Of a stretch of DNA of 46,931 nt, positions 33,756-41,808 are shown one piece after another. A model generated the notes under the pieces. That model made no database searches, was not told where the DNA came from, and worked only from the letters and a program-made list of their open reading frames with translations. The position numbers and the translations under genes were made by a program. Positions within the stretch are counted from its first letter, which is position 1. Each line of letters begins with the position of its first letter. The stretch is taken from assembly GCA_030680805.1 (NCBI GenBank), contig JAUXUK010000068.1, forward strand, positions 1 through 46,931. The letters run 5' to 3'. Origin of the DNA: Sulfuritalea sp. (GTDB lineage Bacteria > Pseudomonadota > Gammaproteobacteria > Burkholderiales > Rhodocyclaceae).

Positions 33756-34548
33756 TGCGACCCTCGATCAGCGCATAGGCGGAATGGTTGTGGATGGATT
33801 CGAAGTTTTCCGAGGCCACCGACCAGGTGCCGACGCGCGGCTCGGCCTGCAGGCGCAGGGCGATGTCGCGCACCAGGTCCTCGACGAACTTCGGGTTGTC
33901 GTAGGCGCGCTCGGTGACCCATTTTTCATCGGGGCGCTTGAGCAGGCCGAACACCTCGCAGGAGGCTTCTTCTTCGGCGATGCGCACCAGTTCTTCCAGC
34001 GTCATGTCGTCACGGAGCTGCACGCGCAGGCTCAGGTGCGAACGCTGGTTGTGTGCACCGTAGGCCGAGATCTCTTTCGAGCAGGGACACAGGCTGGTCA
34101 CCGGCACGGTAACGGTCAGGGCCATTTCCACCGCGCCGCCGGGCGCGGCCCAGACGTCGATGCCGGCATCGATGTCGAGCAGGCTGGCAACACCGGAGAC
34201 CGGCGCCATCTTGCGGATGAAATAGGGGAAGCGCATTTCGATGCGCCCGGAGTTGGCTTGCAAGTGCAGCAGCATCTCGGCGAGCATCCGGCGCAGGTCG
34301 GGTAGTGTCAGCGCGGGGCGATCGCGCTCGAGCAGTTCGACGAAGCGCGACATGTGGGTGCCTTTCACCTCGGGCGGCAGGCCGACGGTCATCGCCAGCG
34401 TCGCTACCGTCGGACGGGTCTCGCCGGCAGCGTCGATCAGCGCCAGCGGATAGCGCAGGCCCTTGACGCCCACCTGCTGGATCGCCAACTGGCGGTGATC
34501 GGGGCTGGCCTGCATGTCAGGCAGAAAGAATCGTTCAGGTGCATTCAC
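33748..34548 (-). CDS. folE2: GTP cyclohydrolase I type 2 (FolE2)
   Basis: A 266-residue FolE2, which converts GTP to 7,8-dihydroneopterin triphosphate, first step of folate and pterin synthesis. The catalytic cysteine is in [10 protein letters not shown], followed by [13 protein letters not shown]. The start is a GTG at 34548 with ribosome site GGAGAAC; the frame from 34578 is less likely. In this array it may supply reduced pterin or folate for a photolyase chromophore or for stress survival, as folE genes do in known LitR regulons; this is inference from context. Confidence 0.94.
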   Translation of the reverse strand: MNAPERFFLPDMQASPDHRQLAIQQVGVKGLRYPLALIDAAGETRPTVATLAMTVGLPPEVKGTHMSRFVELLERDRPALTLPDLRRMLAEMLLHLQANSGRIEMRFPYFIRKMAPVSGVASLLDIDAGIDVWAAPGGAVEMALTVTVPVTSLCPCSKEISAYGAHNQRSHLSLRVQLRDDMTLEELVRIAEEEASCEVFGLLKRPDEKWVTERAYDNPKFVEDLVRDIALRLQAEPRVGTWSVASENFESIHNHSAYALIEGRND

Positions 34549-34580
34549 GGCGTTCTCCTCGGAAAGGTTGGCAAGCAATT

Positions 34581-35144
34581 TCAGGGTTTTTCAGCCAAGC
34601 GGCGCTCGATCTGCGCGATCAGGCTGCGGCTGTCGGGCGCGGTGAGGGTGTTGAAACTCTCGACCGTGTTGCCGCTGCGGTCGATCAGGTACTTGTGAAA
34701 GTTCCATTTCGGCGCGGCTCCGCTTTTGACGATCAGCTGCTTGTAGAAGGCGTGGGTTTTGGGCGCCGCGATGTCGGTCTTGGCCATCATCGGAAACTTG
34801 ATGCCGTAGGTCATCCGGCAGAAGTCGGCGATTTCCTTGTTGCTGCCGGGCTCCTGATCACCAAAATCATTGGACGGAAAGCCGATCACTACCAGGCCGC
34901 GATCCCTGTATTTGTCGTAGACAGCCTCAAGACCTTCGTATTGACCGGTGAAGCCGCAGAAGCTCGCCGTGTTCACCACCAGGATCACCTTGCCCTGGTA
35001 CTGGCAAAGCAACTGCGGAGAGTTGTCCTGCAGGCGCGGAAAGCTGTGATTAAGCAAGGGCGGGCATGGCGCAGCGATAGCGGGCAAGGCGGCGATTAGC
35101 CCAGCGGCGATGAAGATTCCCATGGTCAAATTTCTATTAAACAT
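34581..35144 (-). CDS. Exported glutathione peroxidase-family protein
   Basis: A 187-residue peroxidase of the thiol GPx family. Residues 8-24 ([17 protein letters not shown]) form a signal peptide, so it acts in the periplasm. The peroxidatic cysteine is in [12 protein letters not shown] and the tryptophan in W-N-F-H-K-Y. The usual N-Q-F-G glutamine motif reads F-P-S-N-D-F-G, a recognised sub-branch. The ATG at 35144 is preceded by AGGA inside one operator; an internal ATG at 35123 is also possible. It is the promoter-proximal gene of the array and lies 32 bases before folE2. Confidence 0.92.
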   Translation of the reverse strand: MFNRNLTMGIFIAAGLIAALPAIAAPCPPLLNHSFPRLQDNSPQLLCQYQGKVILVVNTASFCGFTGQYEGLEAVYDKYRDRGLVVIGFPSNDFGDQEPGSNKEIADFCRMTYGIKFPMMAKTDIAAPKTHAFYKQLIVKSGAAPKWNFHKYLIDRSGNTVESFNTLTAPDSRSLIAQIERRLAEKP

Positions 35145-35147
35145 TAT

Positions 35148-35236
35148 TTTGTCCTGGACAAATAGAGTTGATGGGCGTAAGATACGGATTCAAATTCTGC
35201 TTGTCAACCGCTTTGTCTTGGACATAAAATAATTTC
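35148..35236. promoter_or_regulatory. Divergent promoters with two TGTC-YT-GGACA operators
   Basis: Site 1 is a perfect palindrome, TTTGTCC-T-GGACAAA (35148-35162); site 2 is TTTGTCT-T-GGACATA (35212-35226). The leftward promoter is TTGACA (35207-35202, minus strand), 17 bases, TATCTT (35184-35179); site 2 lies just upstream of it and site 1 in the leader, covering the ribosome site. The rightward promoter is TTGTCA (35201-35206), 18 bases, TAAAAT (35225-35230), with site 2 in the spacer. The two minus-35 boxes use the same bases. The regulator transcript would be nearly leaderless. Confidence 0.7.
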
Positions 35237-36172
35237 ATGGACAACACTCAAACGGCCCCTCCGGCCCAGATCGGCGGGATCAGCATTGCCGCCGTTGAGC
35301 GCGACACCGGACTGGGCAAGGACACGCTGCGCGTCTGGGAGCGGCGCTACGGCTTTCCAACGCCTTCCCGCGATGCCTTCGGCGAACGCGTCTATCCGGC
35401 CGAGCAGGTCGAGCACCTGCGCCTGATCAAGCGCCTGATGGACCAGGGCCTGCGCCCGGGTGCGCTGTTGCGCCAGTCGATCGCAGAGTTGAACCAACAC
35501 CTGGCCGACAGCCCCGCAAAAGTCGGCGCAGACGACACGGCGGATTGGGTGATTCCTTTTCTGAAAAGCCGCGACGCAGATCATCTGCGAACCGAATTCG
35601 CCCAGCGCCTGGCACGCGACGGCCTCGAGCGTTTTGTCATCGAAACCCTGCCCGCGCTCAACCGGCGCGTTGGCGATGGCTGGATGAGGGGGGAAATCGA
35701 AGTCTTCGAGGAACACCTCTACACGGAGCTGATCCAGAACCAGTTGCGCTCTTCCATCTACGCACTTGCCAGTCGTGGCAGGCGGCCGCACGTGTTGCTC
35801 ACCACCGTCAAGGATGAAGAGCACCTGCTCGGTTTGCTGATGGTCGAAGCCCTGCTGACGGCCAACGGCGCCTCGTGTATCTCGCTCGGTGCGCAGACTC
35901 CGGTGGCCGACATCATCGGCGCCTCACGCGGCACGGCGGTGGACATCGTCGCCCTCTCATTCTCCGGCGCCTATCCGTGGCGCAAGGCCCGCGATACCTT
36001 GCTCGAACTGCGCGCGTCCTTGCCCGGGCATACCGAGCTCTGGGCAGGCGGTGCCGCCATGGCGAGTGGCAGGCGCATGATTCCCGGTGTTCGCGCCATC
36101 GACGATCTGCGCGCGATCACACCGGCGCTGGCCGAGTGGCACGCCGCGCACACCGCCGGCAAGCTTGCCTGA
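35237..36172 (+). CDS. MerR-type regulator with cobalamin-binding light-sensor domain (CarH/LitR-like)
   Basis: A 311-residue regulator. A MerR helix-turn-helix (about 13-85, ISIAAVERDTGLGKDTLRVWERRYGF) is followed by a helical cap (about 100-180) and a B12-binding Rossmann domain (about 183-290). The light-sensing motif W-x9-E-H is intact (W149, E159, H160) and the lower-axial-ligand motif ExHxxG is present (E194, H196, G199), so adenosylcobalamin binding is predicted. CarH-type proteins repress in the dark and release DNA in light. It is divergent from the gpx-folE2-lipid array and co-directional with a DCC-family gene 15 bases downstream. A divergent repeat copy lies in the linker (KVGADDTA). 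Confidence 0.92.
   Translation: MDNTQTAPPAQIGGISIAAVERDTGLGKDTLRVWERRYGFPTPSRDAFGERVYPAEQVEHLRLIKRLMDQGLRPGALLRQSIAELNQHLADSPAKVGADDTADWVIPFLKSRDADHLRTEFAQRLARDGLERFVIETLPALNRRVGDGWMRGEIEVFEEHLYTELIQNQLRSSIYALASRGRRPHVLLTTVKDEEHLLGLLMVEALLTANGASCISLGAQTPVADIIGASRGTAVDIVALSFSGAYPWRKARDTLLELRASLPGHTELWAGGAAMASGRRMIPGVRAIDDLRAITPALAEWHAAHTAGKLA
35518..35542 (+). repeat. 25-bp dispersed repeat, copy 7 (divergent)
   Basis: AAAAGTCGGCGCAGAC, gac, ACGGCG: two mismatches to the consensus. It lies in the linker of the MerR/B12 regulator and encodes K-V-G-A-D-D-T-A, the same reading phase as in yejF and the MFS gene. Confidence 0.6.
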
Positions 36173-36187
36173 GGGGGTGATCGGACC

Positions 36188-36655
36188 ATGATGACCGTTC
36201 AAGGCACTGCTCTTGTTGCAGGACGACAATCGTTGCAGCAGAGCCCTGACTCGCTGACGATCTACTACGACGGGCTTTGTCCGCTGTGCATGGCCGAGAT
36301 TCATTTCCTGACGGCAAGGAACCGCAGGGGCTTGCTCAGCTTCGCCGACATAGCCGACAAGGAATTTGCGGACGCCGGCCACCCTGTGTCATGTGCCGCC
36401 GCCATGGCGCAGATGCATGGCCGTCTTGGCAATGGTCAGCTTCTGACAGGGGTGCCGGTCTTCATAGAGGCCTACCGGCGGGCAGATCTCGGCTTACTGG
36501 CCTGGGTGTTCTCCCGGCCTTGGACAAGGCCGGTTCTTGACCTTGGCTATGCCTGGTTCGCCCGATATCGCCATTCGATATCGCGGGTCATCGGACCATC
36601 GTTGCTGGGCTTGGCACGTCGACGGAATTCAGGCGGCAAGGAGCTCCGGAATTGA
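36188..36655 (+). CDS. DCC-family thiol-disulphide oxidoreductase (DUF393)
   Basis: A 155-residue protein of the DCC family, named from the D-x-x-C-x-x-C motif; here Y-Y-D-G-L-C-P-L-C at about residues 26-34. FLTARNRRGLLSFADI and G-V-P-V-F-I-E-A are the expected follow-on segments. No signal peptide. It follows the cobalamin regulator by 15 bases with GAGGGGG as ribosome site (ATG at 36188 or 36191), so the two are co-transcribed and a link to the light/oxidant response is likely. The redox partner is unknown. Confidence 0.9.
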   Translation: MMTVQGTALVAGRQSLQQSPDSLTIYYDGLCPLCMAEIHFLTARNRRGLLSFADIADKEFADAGHPVSCAAAMAQMHGRLGNGQLLTGVPVFIEAYRRADLGLLAWVFSRPWTRPVLDLGYAWFARYRHSISRVIGPSLLGLARRRNSGGKELRN

Positions 36656-36828
36656 CCACCAGGGAAGTCGCCGCGAGGGCGAGATCATGATTTTCAGATA
36701 TCGCCAGACCGCGTCGGGCACTTATGCTGATCTCTCGATCATTCGCTAATGCGAAAACGACCTTGATTGAATGGCCACGATGGGAGCAACCCTCCCACCG
36801 GCAGGCAATGGCCGTTTCCAGAAATCGA

Positions 36829-37389
36829 TCATTCAATTCCGGAGTCTTCCCTGCCGGCACGCCAGTGTCGATACAGCCACACGACGGCCCCAACCATCAG
36901 GACAACACCCGCGACGCGAACCATGCCCGCGATACGGCCATCCAGGGAGAGGACGCCCCAGCGGCCGAATATCTCGGTCCAGTCATGATCTCCGTTGCCC
37001 ACCAATGGCAATTCCTGAACGCGGGCGTCGGCCATGTAGCGGGCGATGTTGAGCAAGTTCTCTCCCAACCAGACCATGGATGCGGCGACTCCGGTCAGGT
37101 TCGCGAGGCGGTGAAAATGCCAGGCCACCGCGAGAGGAAAAGCCAGTTGAAATAGCGTGCCGCCATAGACGGTTGCCCTCTCGCTGAAAATGCTGACCAG
37201 CGGATGGCCTGCCTCATGCAGCGCCAGATTTGCGCTATCGAGGAGCGGAACCCAGGCTTCCGCTCCAAACCAATGGAAACCTAGACAGACGAGGGCGAAG
37301 ACGAGGACTGCGATCAGCCTCCCCAACGAGACAGAATCCTGTTCGGCAAGAACACTCCCATCCCGGTCGCGATGATGGGTTGAATTCAT
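36829..37389 (-). CDS. M50-like membrane protein with HEAGH motif
   Basis: A 186-residue membrane protein with about four hydrophobic segments. The motif N-L-A-L-H-E-A-G-H-P lies near residue 55-60 and equals the HExxH zinc signature of M50 site-2 proteases; a later H-D-W (GNGDHDWTEIFGRWG) and Q-E-L-P-L are also conserved in relatives as I remember them. The catalytic aspartate of true S2P enzymes (LDG near the C-terminus, V-L-S-L-D-G) is plausibly present. The ATG at 37389 is preceded by AAGAGACGA; a frame from a TTG at 37410 is less likely. It faces the DCC gene tail-to-tail with about 170 bp of unremarkable DNA between. Confidence 0.8.
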   Translation of the reverse strand: MNSTHHRDRDGSVLAEQDSVSLGRLIAVLVFALVCLGFHWFGAEAWVPLLDSANLALHEAGHPLVSIFSERATVYGGTLFQLAFPLAVAWHFHRLANLTGVAASMVWLGENLLNIARYMADARVQELPLVGNGDHDWTEIFGRWGVLSLDGRIAGMVRVAGVVLMVGAVVWLYRHWRAGREDSGIE

Positions 37390-37406
37390 TTTTTCGTCTC
37401 TTTTCC

Positions 37407-37613
37407 TCAACGCCCCGGGTCGCCGTAGAGCGCATACGGCACCCAGAATGCCGGATGCGCGTAGGAGAATTCCGCCTTGGCGCGCGTCATCTTGCCGTCC
37501 CTGGCGTCGCGCTGGGACAGCAGCGTCACCCGCTTCAACAGTCCGTCATGGATGTCGTGGCCGGTCTGGGGCGCCAGCGCAAGGGCCAGCCTCACCCGCA
37601 TTGCCACCTGCAT
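37407..37613 (-). pseudogene. Short fragment resembling the end of a CHAT-domain protein
   Basis: A 68-codon frame starts at ATG 37613 with AGGGGAAA upstream, so it may be translated. Its last part, S-Y-A-H-P-A-F-W-V-P-Y-A-L-Y-G-D, strongly resembles the C-terminal P-x-x-W-A-P-F-x-L-x-G-D of CHAT caspase-like proteases. The catalytic His/Cys region is absent. It lies 17 bases before the M50-like gene, same strand. Either a degraded gene or a small gene co-opted upstream of its neighbour. Confidence 0.5.
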
Positions 37614-37698
37614 TGATTTTCCCCTGCCCGCATTGCGATCGGCGACGTATCATTCCGAGCCGCTAGACTACAGCGTCCGACGCATCGATTCCACTGTT

Positions 37699-38634
37699 AT
37701 GCATCTGCCCCCGGCAATTCTCCTGATCGGCCCCACCGCCAGCGGCAAGACCGCGCTGGCCTTCGAACTGGCGACGCGCCTGCCCTGCGACATCGTCAGC
37801 ATCGATTCGGCCCAGGTGTTTCGCGACATGGACATCGGCACCGCCAAGCCCGATGCCGCCACGCTGGCGCGCTTCCCGCACCGGCTGATCGACCTCATCA
37901 CGCCGGAAGAACGCTACTCCGCCGCCGCGTTCCGCAGCGATGCCCTGCGCGAAATGGCGGCAATCACGGCGGCTGGCCGCATTCCGCTGCTGGTGGGCGG
38001 CACCATGCTTTACGTCAAGGCTTTGCGCGAGGGCCTGGCCGACCTGCCGCAAGCGGATCAACTCCTGCGCAGCCAGATCGACGCGGATGCCGCCGCACGC
38101 GGCTGGCCCGCCTTGCACGCGGAGCTGGCCCGGCACGACCCGGAGACGGCGGCACGCTTGAAGCCCAACGATGCCCAGCGCATCCAGCGCGCCATCGAAG
38201 TGGTGCGACTCAGCGGCCGCACCCTGGGCAGTTTTTTCGCGGAGCAGAAGGAAGGCACGCTGCCCTTCCGCACCCTGACGCTGGCGCTGGTGCCGGCAGA
38301 TCGCGGCGAATTGCACCGGCGCATCGAGCAGCGCTTCGACGCCATGCTCACCGCAGGTTTGATCGACGAAGTGAAGATGCTGCGCGAAAAATACCGGCTC
38401 GACGCCGGCCTGCCATCAATGCGCTGCGTGGGTTACCGGCAGGTGTGGGAAATGCTCGAGGGGCAGATCTCGCTTGCCGAATTGCGCGATCGCGGCGTGT
38501 TCGCCACGCGCCAGTTCGCCAAGCGGCAACTGACCTGGCTGAAAAGCATGGACGACTTGCGGATCATCGATCCGCTGGCGTCGGACCCGACGGCTGCCGT
38601 GTTCGCAGCGGTCGACGCCCACCTCTCGCCTTAA
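37699..38634 (+). CDS. miaA: tRNA dimethylallyltransferase
   Basis: A 311-residue MiaA, which adds a dimethylallyl group to A37 of tRNAs reading UNN codons. The P-loop G-P-T-A-S-G-K-T lies near residues 10-17, D-S-A-Q-V-F marks the substrate site, and G-T-A-K-P plus the late R-C-V-G-Y-R-Q and T-R-Q-F-A-K-R-Q motifs are intact. The start is ATG 37699; the longer frame is open by chance. It is followed by a 61-bp repeat and the converging purM gene. Confidence 0.96.
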   Translation: MHLPPAILLIGPTASGKTALAFELATRLPCDIVSIDSAQVFRDMDIGTAKPDAATLARFPHRLIDLITPEERYSAAAFRSDALREMAAITAAGRIPLLVGGTMLYVKALREGLADLPQADQLLRSQIDADAAARGWPALHAELARHDPETAARLKPNDAQRIQRAIEVVRLSGRTLGSFFAEQKEGTLPFRTLTLALVPADRGELHRRIEQRFDAMLTAGLIDEVKMLREKYRLDAGLPSMRCVGYRQVWEMLEGQISLAELRDRGVFATRQFAKRQLTWLKSMDDLRIIDPLASDPTAAVFAAVDAHLSP

Positions 38635-38695
38635 AAAACTCGGCGCTTGCCGGCCCGCGAAGCGGAATCCCCGGCAGACAGAGTCCGATACGGCG
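38635..38695 (+). repeat. 61-bp dispersed repeat between converging genes
   Basis: Begins AAAActCGGCGCTTGCCGG, contains CCCGCGAAGCGGAATCC and ends AGTCCGATACGGCG. Same length as the copy inside the YdjM-like gene at 23154-23214, on the opposite strand. It fills the gap between miaA and purM, whose stop codons lie 72 bp apart. Confidence 0.8.
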
Positions 38696-38706
38696 ATGCG
38701 CGGCGA

Positions 38707-39756
38707 TCAGACCACCACGGTCTGCGCCTGCCCTTCGCCGCGCGCCTCGATGCAACCGATCGGATACACGCTCTCGCCGGCCGCCGCCAGCAGCTGCATC
38801 GCCACGCCGGCATCGGCCTCGGCGACGATCACCACCATGCCGATGCCGCAGTTGAAGACGCGGTGCATTTCGGCGTCGGCCACCTGGCCTTCCCTTTGCA
38901 GCCACTGGAACAGGGGCGGCAAGGTCCAGTTCTTGCGGTCGATGATCGCCGTCAGATGATCAGGCAGCACCCGCGGAATGTTCTCGGTCAGGCCGCCGCC
39001 GGTGATGTGCGCCATGCCTTTGACATGCAGCGCCTGGATCAGCGCCAGCAGCGGCTTGACGTAGATGCGCGTCGGCGCCATCACCGCGTCGGCCAGCGGC
39101 ACGCCGCCCATGTTCATCTTCAGATCGGGCTTGGCGCGCTCGATGATCTTGCGGATCAGCGAATAGCCGTTGGAGTGCGCGCCGGACGACGCCAGGCCGA
39201 GCACCACGTCGCCTGGCCGGATCGAGCGGCCGTCGATGATTTGGGACTTTTCCACGGCGCCGACAGCGAAGCCGGCCAGGTCGTATTCGCCATCCGGGTA
39301 CATGCTGGGCATTTCCGCCGTCTCGCCTCCGATCAGCGCGCAGCCGGCGATTTCGCAGCCCCTGGCAATGCCCTCGACCACGGTGGCCGCCGTATTCACG
39401 TCGAGACGACCGCAGGCGAAGTAGTCGAGGAAGAACAGCGGTTCGGCGCCCTGCACCAGGATGTCATTGACGCTCATCGCCACCAGGTCCTGCCCGACCG
39501 TGTCGTGGCGGTTCCACTGGAAGGCCAGCTTGAGCTTGGTGCCGACGCCATCCGTACCGGATACCAGCACCGGCTGGTGGTACTTCTTCGAAATCTCGAA
39601 CAGCGCGCCGAAACCGCCGATGCCGGCCAGCACTTCCGGCCGCATGGTACGTTTTGCCGCCGGCTTGATGCGCTCGACCAATGCATCGCCGGCATCGATG
39701 TCCACTCCGGCATCGCGGTAGGTGAGCGGGGATGAAGCAGAGGTGGATGCAGTCAA
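38707..39756 (-). CDS. purM: Phosphoribosylformylglycinamidine cyclo-ligase (AIR synthetase)
   Basis: A 349-residue PurM, step five of purine synthesis. Motifs: [13 protein letters not shown] at the N-terminus, [12 protein letters not shown], the [11 protein letters not shown] loop and G-G-E-T-A-E-M-P near the middle. The start is a TTG at 39756 with AAGGA seven bases upstream, giving the normal length; the longer ATG frame from 39837 covers non-coding DNA. It is divergent from the perM-like gene. Confidence 0.95.
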   Translation of the reverse strand: MTASTSASSPLTYRDAGVDIDAGDALVERIKPAAKRTMRPEVLAGIGGFGALFEISKKYHQPVLVSGTDGVGTKLKLAFQWNRHDTVGQDLVAMSVNDILVQGAEPLFFLDYFACGRLDVNTAATVVEGIARGCEIAGCALIGGETAEMPSMYPDGEYDLAGFAVGAVEKSQIIDGRSIRPGDVVLGLASSGAHSNGYSLIRKIIERAKPDLKMNMGGVPLADAVMAPTRIYVKPLLALIQALHVKGMAHITGGGLTENIPRVLPDHLTAIIDRKNWTLPPLFQWLQREGQVADAEMHRVFNCGIGMVVIVAEADAGVAMQLLAAAGESVYPIGCIEARGEGQAQTVVV

Positions 39757-39866
39757 GATGAAATCCTTGGAATGAATGACAGGAGCGCGTTTGCCGCCGG
39801 ATCGGCGATAATCTGCGGCGCCGACCGTGTAAACCAAACAGCGCGTACCGACAAATTTTACCGGAA

Positions 39867-40946
39867 ATGACCTCGCCTCCCGATGCCAACCGCAGCGACC
39901 GGCTGCAAACCGCCCTCTGGATAGCGGCCGGGCTGGCGATCCTCGCGCTGTTCTATGCGCTGTCGCCGATCCTCACGCCCTTTCTGCTGGCGGGCATCTT
40001 TGCCTACATCTGCAACCCGGTAACCGACCGCATCACCGGTTGGGGCGTACCGCGCATGCTGGCCGTGGTGCTGGTCATGCTGGCGCTCGCCGCGCTGGCC
40101 GCCGGCCTGGTCCTCATCATCCTGCCACTGCTGTATGAAGAAGCCGCGGTGCTTGCGGCACGCGGCCCCGAAGCGCTGAAGCTGGCCAATACGAAGCTCG
40201 CCCCCTGGCTGCGCGACAACTTCGGACTGCGGCTGCGCTTCGATTCCGCCTCACTGCAAAAACTCGCCGCAGGCAACTGGGATACCGTGCAAATAGTCCT
40301 GGAACGCATCTACAGTTCGCTCAAGATCGGCGGCGTGGCCCTGGTCGGTCTTGCGGTAAACCTGATGCTGGCTCCGGTGGTGATGTTCTATCTGTTGATG
40401 GACTGGCACGGCATGCTGGAGCGCCTGGGCAACGCCGTCCCGCGCCCCTGGCATGACAAGCTGATCAGCGTGGTCAACGACATCGATGACGTGCTCTCGC
40501 AATATTTGCGCGGCCAGATCCTGGTCATGGCCATCCTCGCCGCCTACTACTGCATCGCCCTTTGGCTGGCCGGGATTCCATCGGCGCTGTCGATCGGCGT
40601 CGTCACCGGCTTGCTGATCTTCATTCCCTACCTTGGATTTGCCACCGGCCTGATGCTGGCATTGCTGGTCGCCACGCTGCAGTTCGCCGGCTGGGGCCCG
40701 ATCGTCGCCGTGCTGATCGTGTATGGCATCGGCCAACTGCTGGAAAGCTTCCTGCTCACCCCGTATCTGGTCGGCGAACGCATCGGCCTGCACCCGCTGG
40801 CGGTGATCTTCGCCCTCATGGCCTTCGGTCAGCTCTTCGGCTTCTTCGGTGTTCTCGCCGCACTGCCCGCTTCGGCGGCGCTGCTGGTCGGGCTGCGTGA
40901 AGTACGCGCGCTGTATCTCGCCAGCCGCTTCTATCAAGGTCGATAG
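39867..40946 (+). CDS. AI-2E/PerM-family permease
   Basis: A 359-residue membrane protein with about seven to eight hydrophobic segments. [17 protein letters not shown] at the N-terminus and the late [19 protein letters not shown] motif define the UPF0118/AI-2E transporter family. The substrate of the PerM branch is not settled. It ends directly before the hda ATG (40947), so both are coupled, a typical betaproteobacterial arrangement. GATAAT near 39808 may be part of its promoter. Confidence 0.92.
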   Translation: MTSPPDANRSDRLQTALWIAAGLAILALFYALSPILTPFLLAGIFAYICNPVTDRITGWGVPRMLAVVLVMLALAALAAGLVLIILPLLYEEAAVLAARGPEALKLANTKLAPWLRDNFGLRLRFDSASLQKLAAGNWDTVQIVLERIYSSLKIGGVALVGLAVNLMLAPVVMFYLLMDWHGMLERLGNAVPRPWHDKLISVVNDIDDVLSQYLRGQILVMAILAAYYCIALWLAGIPSALSIGVVTGLLIFIPYLGFATGLMLALLVATLQFAGWGPIVAVLIVYGIGQLLESFLLTPYLVGERIGLHPLAVIFALMAFGQLFGFFGVLAALPASAALLVGLREVRALYLASRFYQGR

Positions 40947-41642
40947 ATGAACCCGCAGCAACGGCAAATGCTGCTTGATCTCAAGCCCGAGCAATTGCCC
41001 ACCCTCGAAAATTTCGTCGTCGGCGCCAACGCGGAACTGATGACACGCCTGCACGACCTGTGCGACACCCGCAGCTTCGAGGCACTGTACCTCTGGGGCC
41101 CGGAAGGCTGCGGCAAGAGCCACCTGCTGGCGGCAACCACCGAGGCTGCGCGCGGGCCGCGGCCGCTGGTATTCCTGCCCGGCGCGGAAGTCGGCGCCGA
41201 CCTGACGCTGGCCCCGGGTACCTTGCTGGTGATCGACGATGTACAGGCGCTCGGCGCCGAGGCGCAGATCGCCCTCTTTCGCGCCTTCAATGCCGCACGC
41301 TTTCTCGGCCTGGCCCTGCTGCTTGCCGGCAACGAGCCGCCGCTGCGGCTCGACCTGCGCGAGGACCTGCGCACCCGCATCGGCCAGACGCTGATCTACG
41401 AAATCCAGTCGCTGTCCGACGACGAAAAGGCCGCGGCCCTGCGCCGCCACGCCATCGAGCGCGGCATGCTGATGGATGCCGGCGTGGTGCACTACCTGCT
41501 GCGCCACGGCCGCCGCGACCTGCCCTCGCTGATGGCGGTGCTCAACAGCCTGGACCGCGCCTCGCTCGAACAGAAGCGCCCGCCCACCCTGCCCCTGCTG
41601 CGCGAACTGATGCAGACCTCACTTGACCTGGACAAGACATGA
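40947..41642 (+). CDS. hda: DnaA regulatory inactivator Hda
   Basis: A 231-residue AAA+ protein related to the DnaA ATPase domain, lacking the DNA-binding domain. Walker A is W-G-P-E-G-C-G-K-S-H near residues 47-56 and Walker B L-L-V-I-D-D-V-Q. It promotes ATP hydrolysis by DnaA after replication starts, with the sliding clamp. The N-terminal clamp-binding segment is Q-Q-R-Q-M-L-L-D-L. Adjacent to the perM-like gene with no gap. Confidence 0.94.
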   Translation: MNPQQRQMLLDLKPEQLPTLENFVVGANAELMTRLHDLCDTRSFEALYLWGPEGCGKSHLLAATTEAARGPRPLVFLPGAEVGADLTLAPGTLLVIDDVQALGAEAQIALFRAFNAARFLGLALLLAGNEPPLRLDLREDLRTRIGQTLIYEIQSLSDDEKAAALRRHAIERGMLMDAGVVHYLLRHGRRDLPSLMAVLNSLDRASLEQKRPPTLPLLRELMQTSLDLDKT

Positions 41643-41658
41643 ACGACATATCCCCCGC

Positions 41659-41742
41659 CCCCTTTTCCGAGAAAACGCAGTTTCAGTGCAGGCTAATGCC
41701 GGCCGTATCGGCGTTAAGCGCAGCGGCCGAAACTAAAAGGGG
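41659..41742. repeat. Palindromic element between hda and the HAD gene
   Basis: CCCCTTTT (41659-41666) and AGTTTC pair with GAAACTAAAAGGGG (41729-41742), with an inner AATGCCG/CGGCGTT stem around 41695-41714. The strand after it (GGGGTGAC, then CTTGGGGCGGCCC near 41786) resembles the yejB-yejE gap. It is probably a repeat relic or structured terminator in the hda-HAD interval. Confidence 0.55.
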
Positions 41743-41808
41743 TGACTACGGCTCGCGATGCTCGCAGGCGATTGGAGCGGCTGCCTTGGGGCGGCCCGGC
41801 GGCACGCC

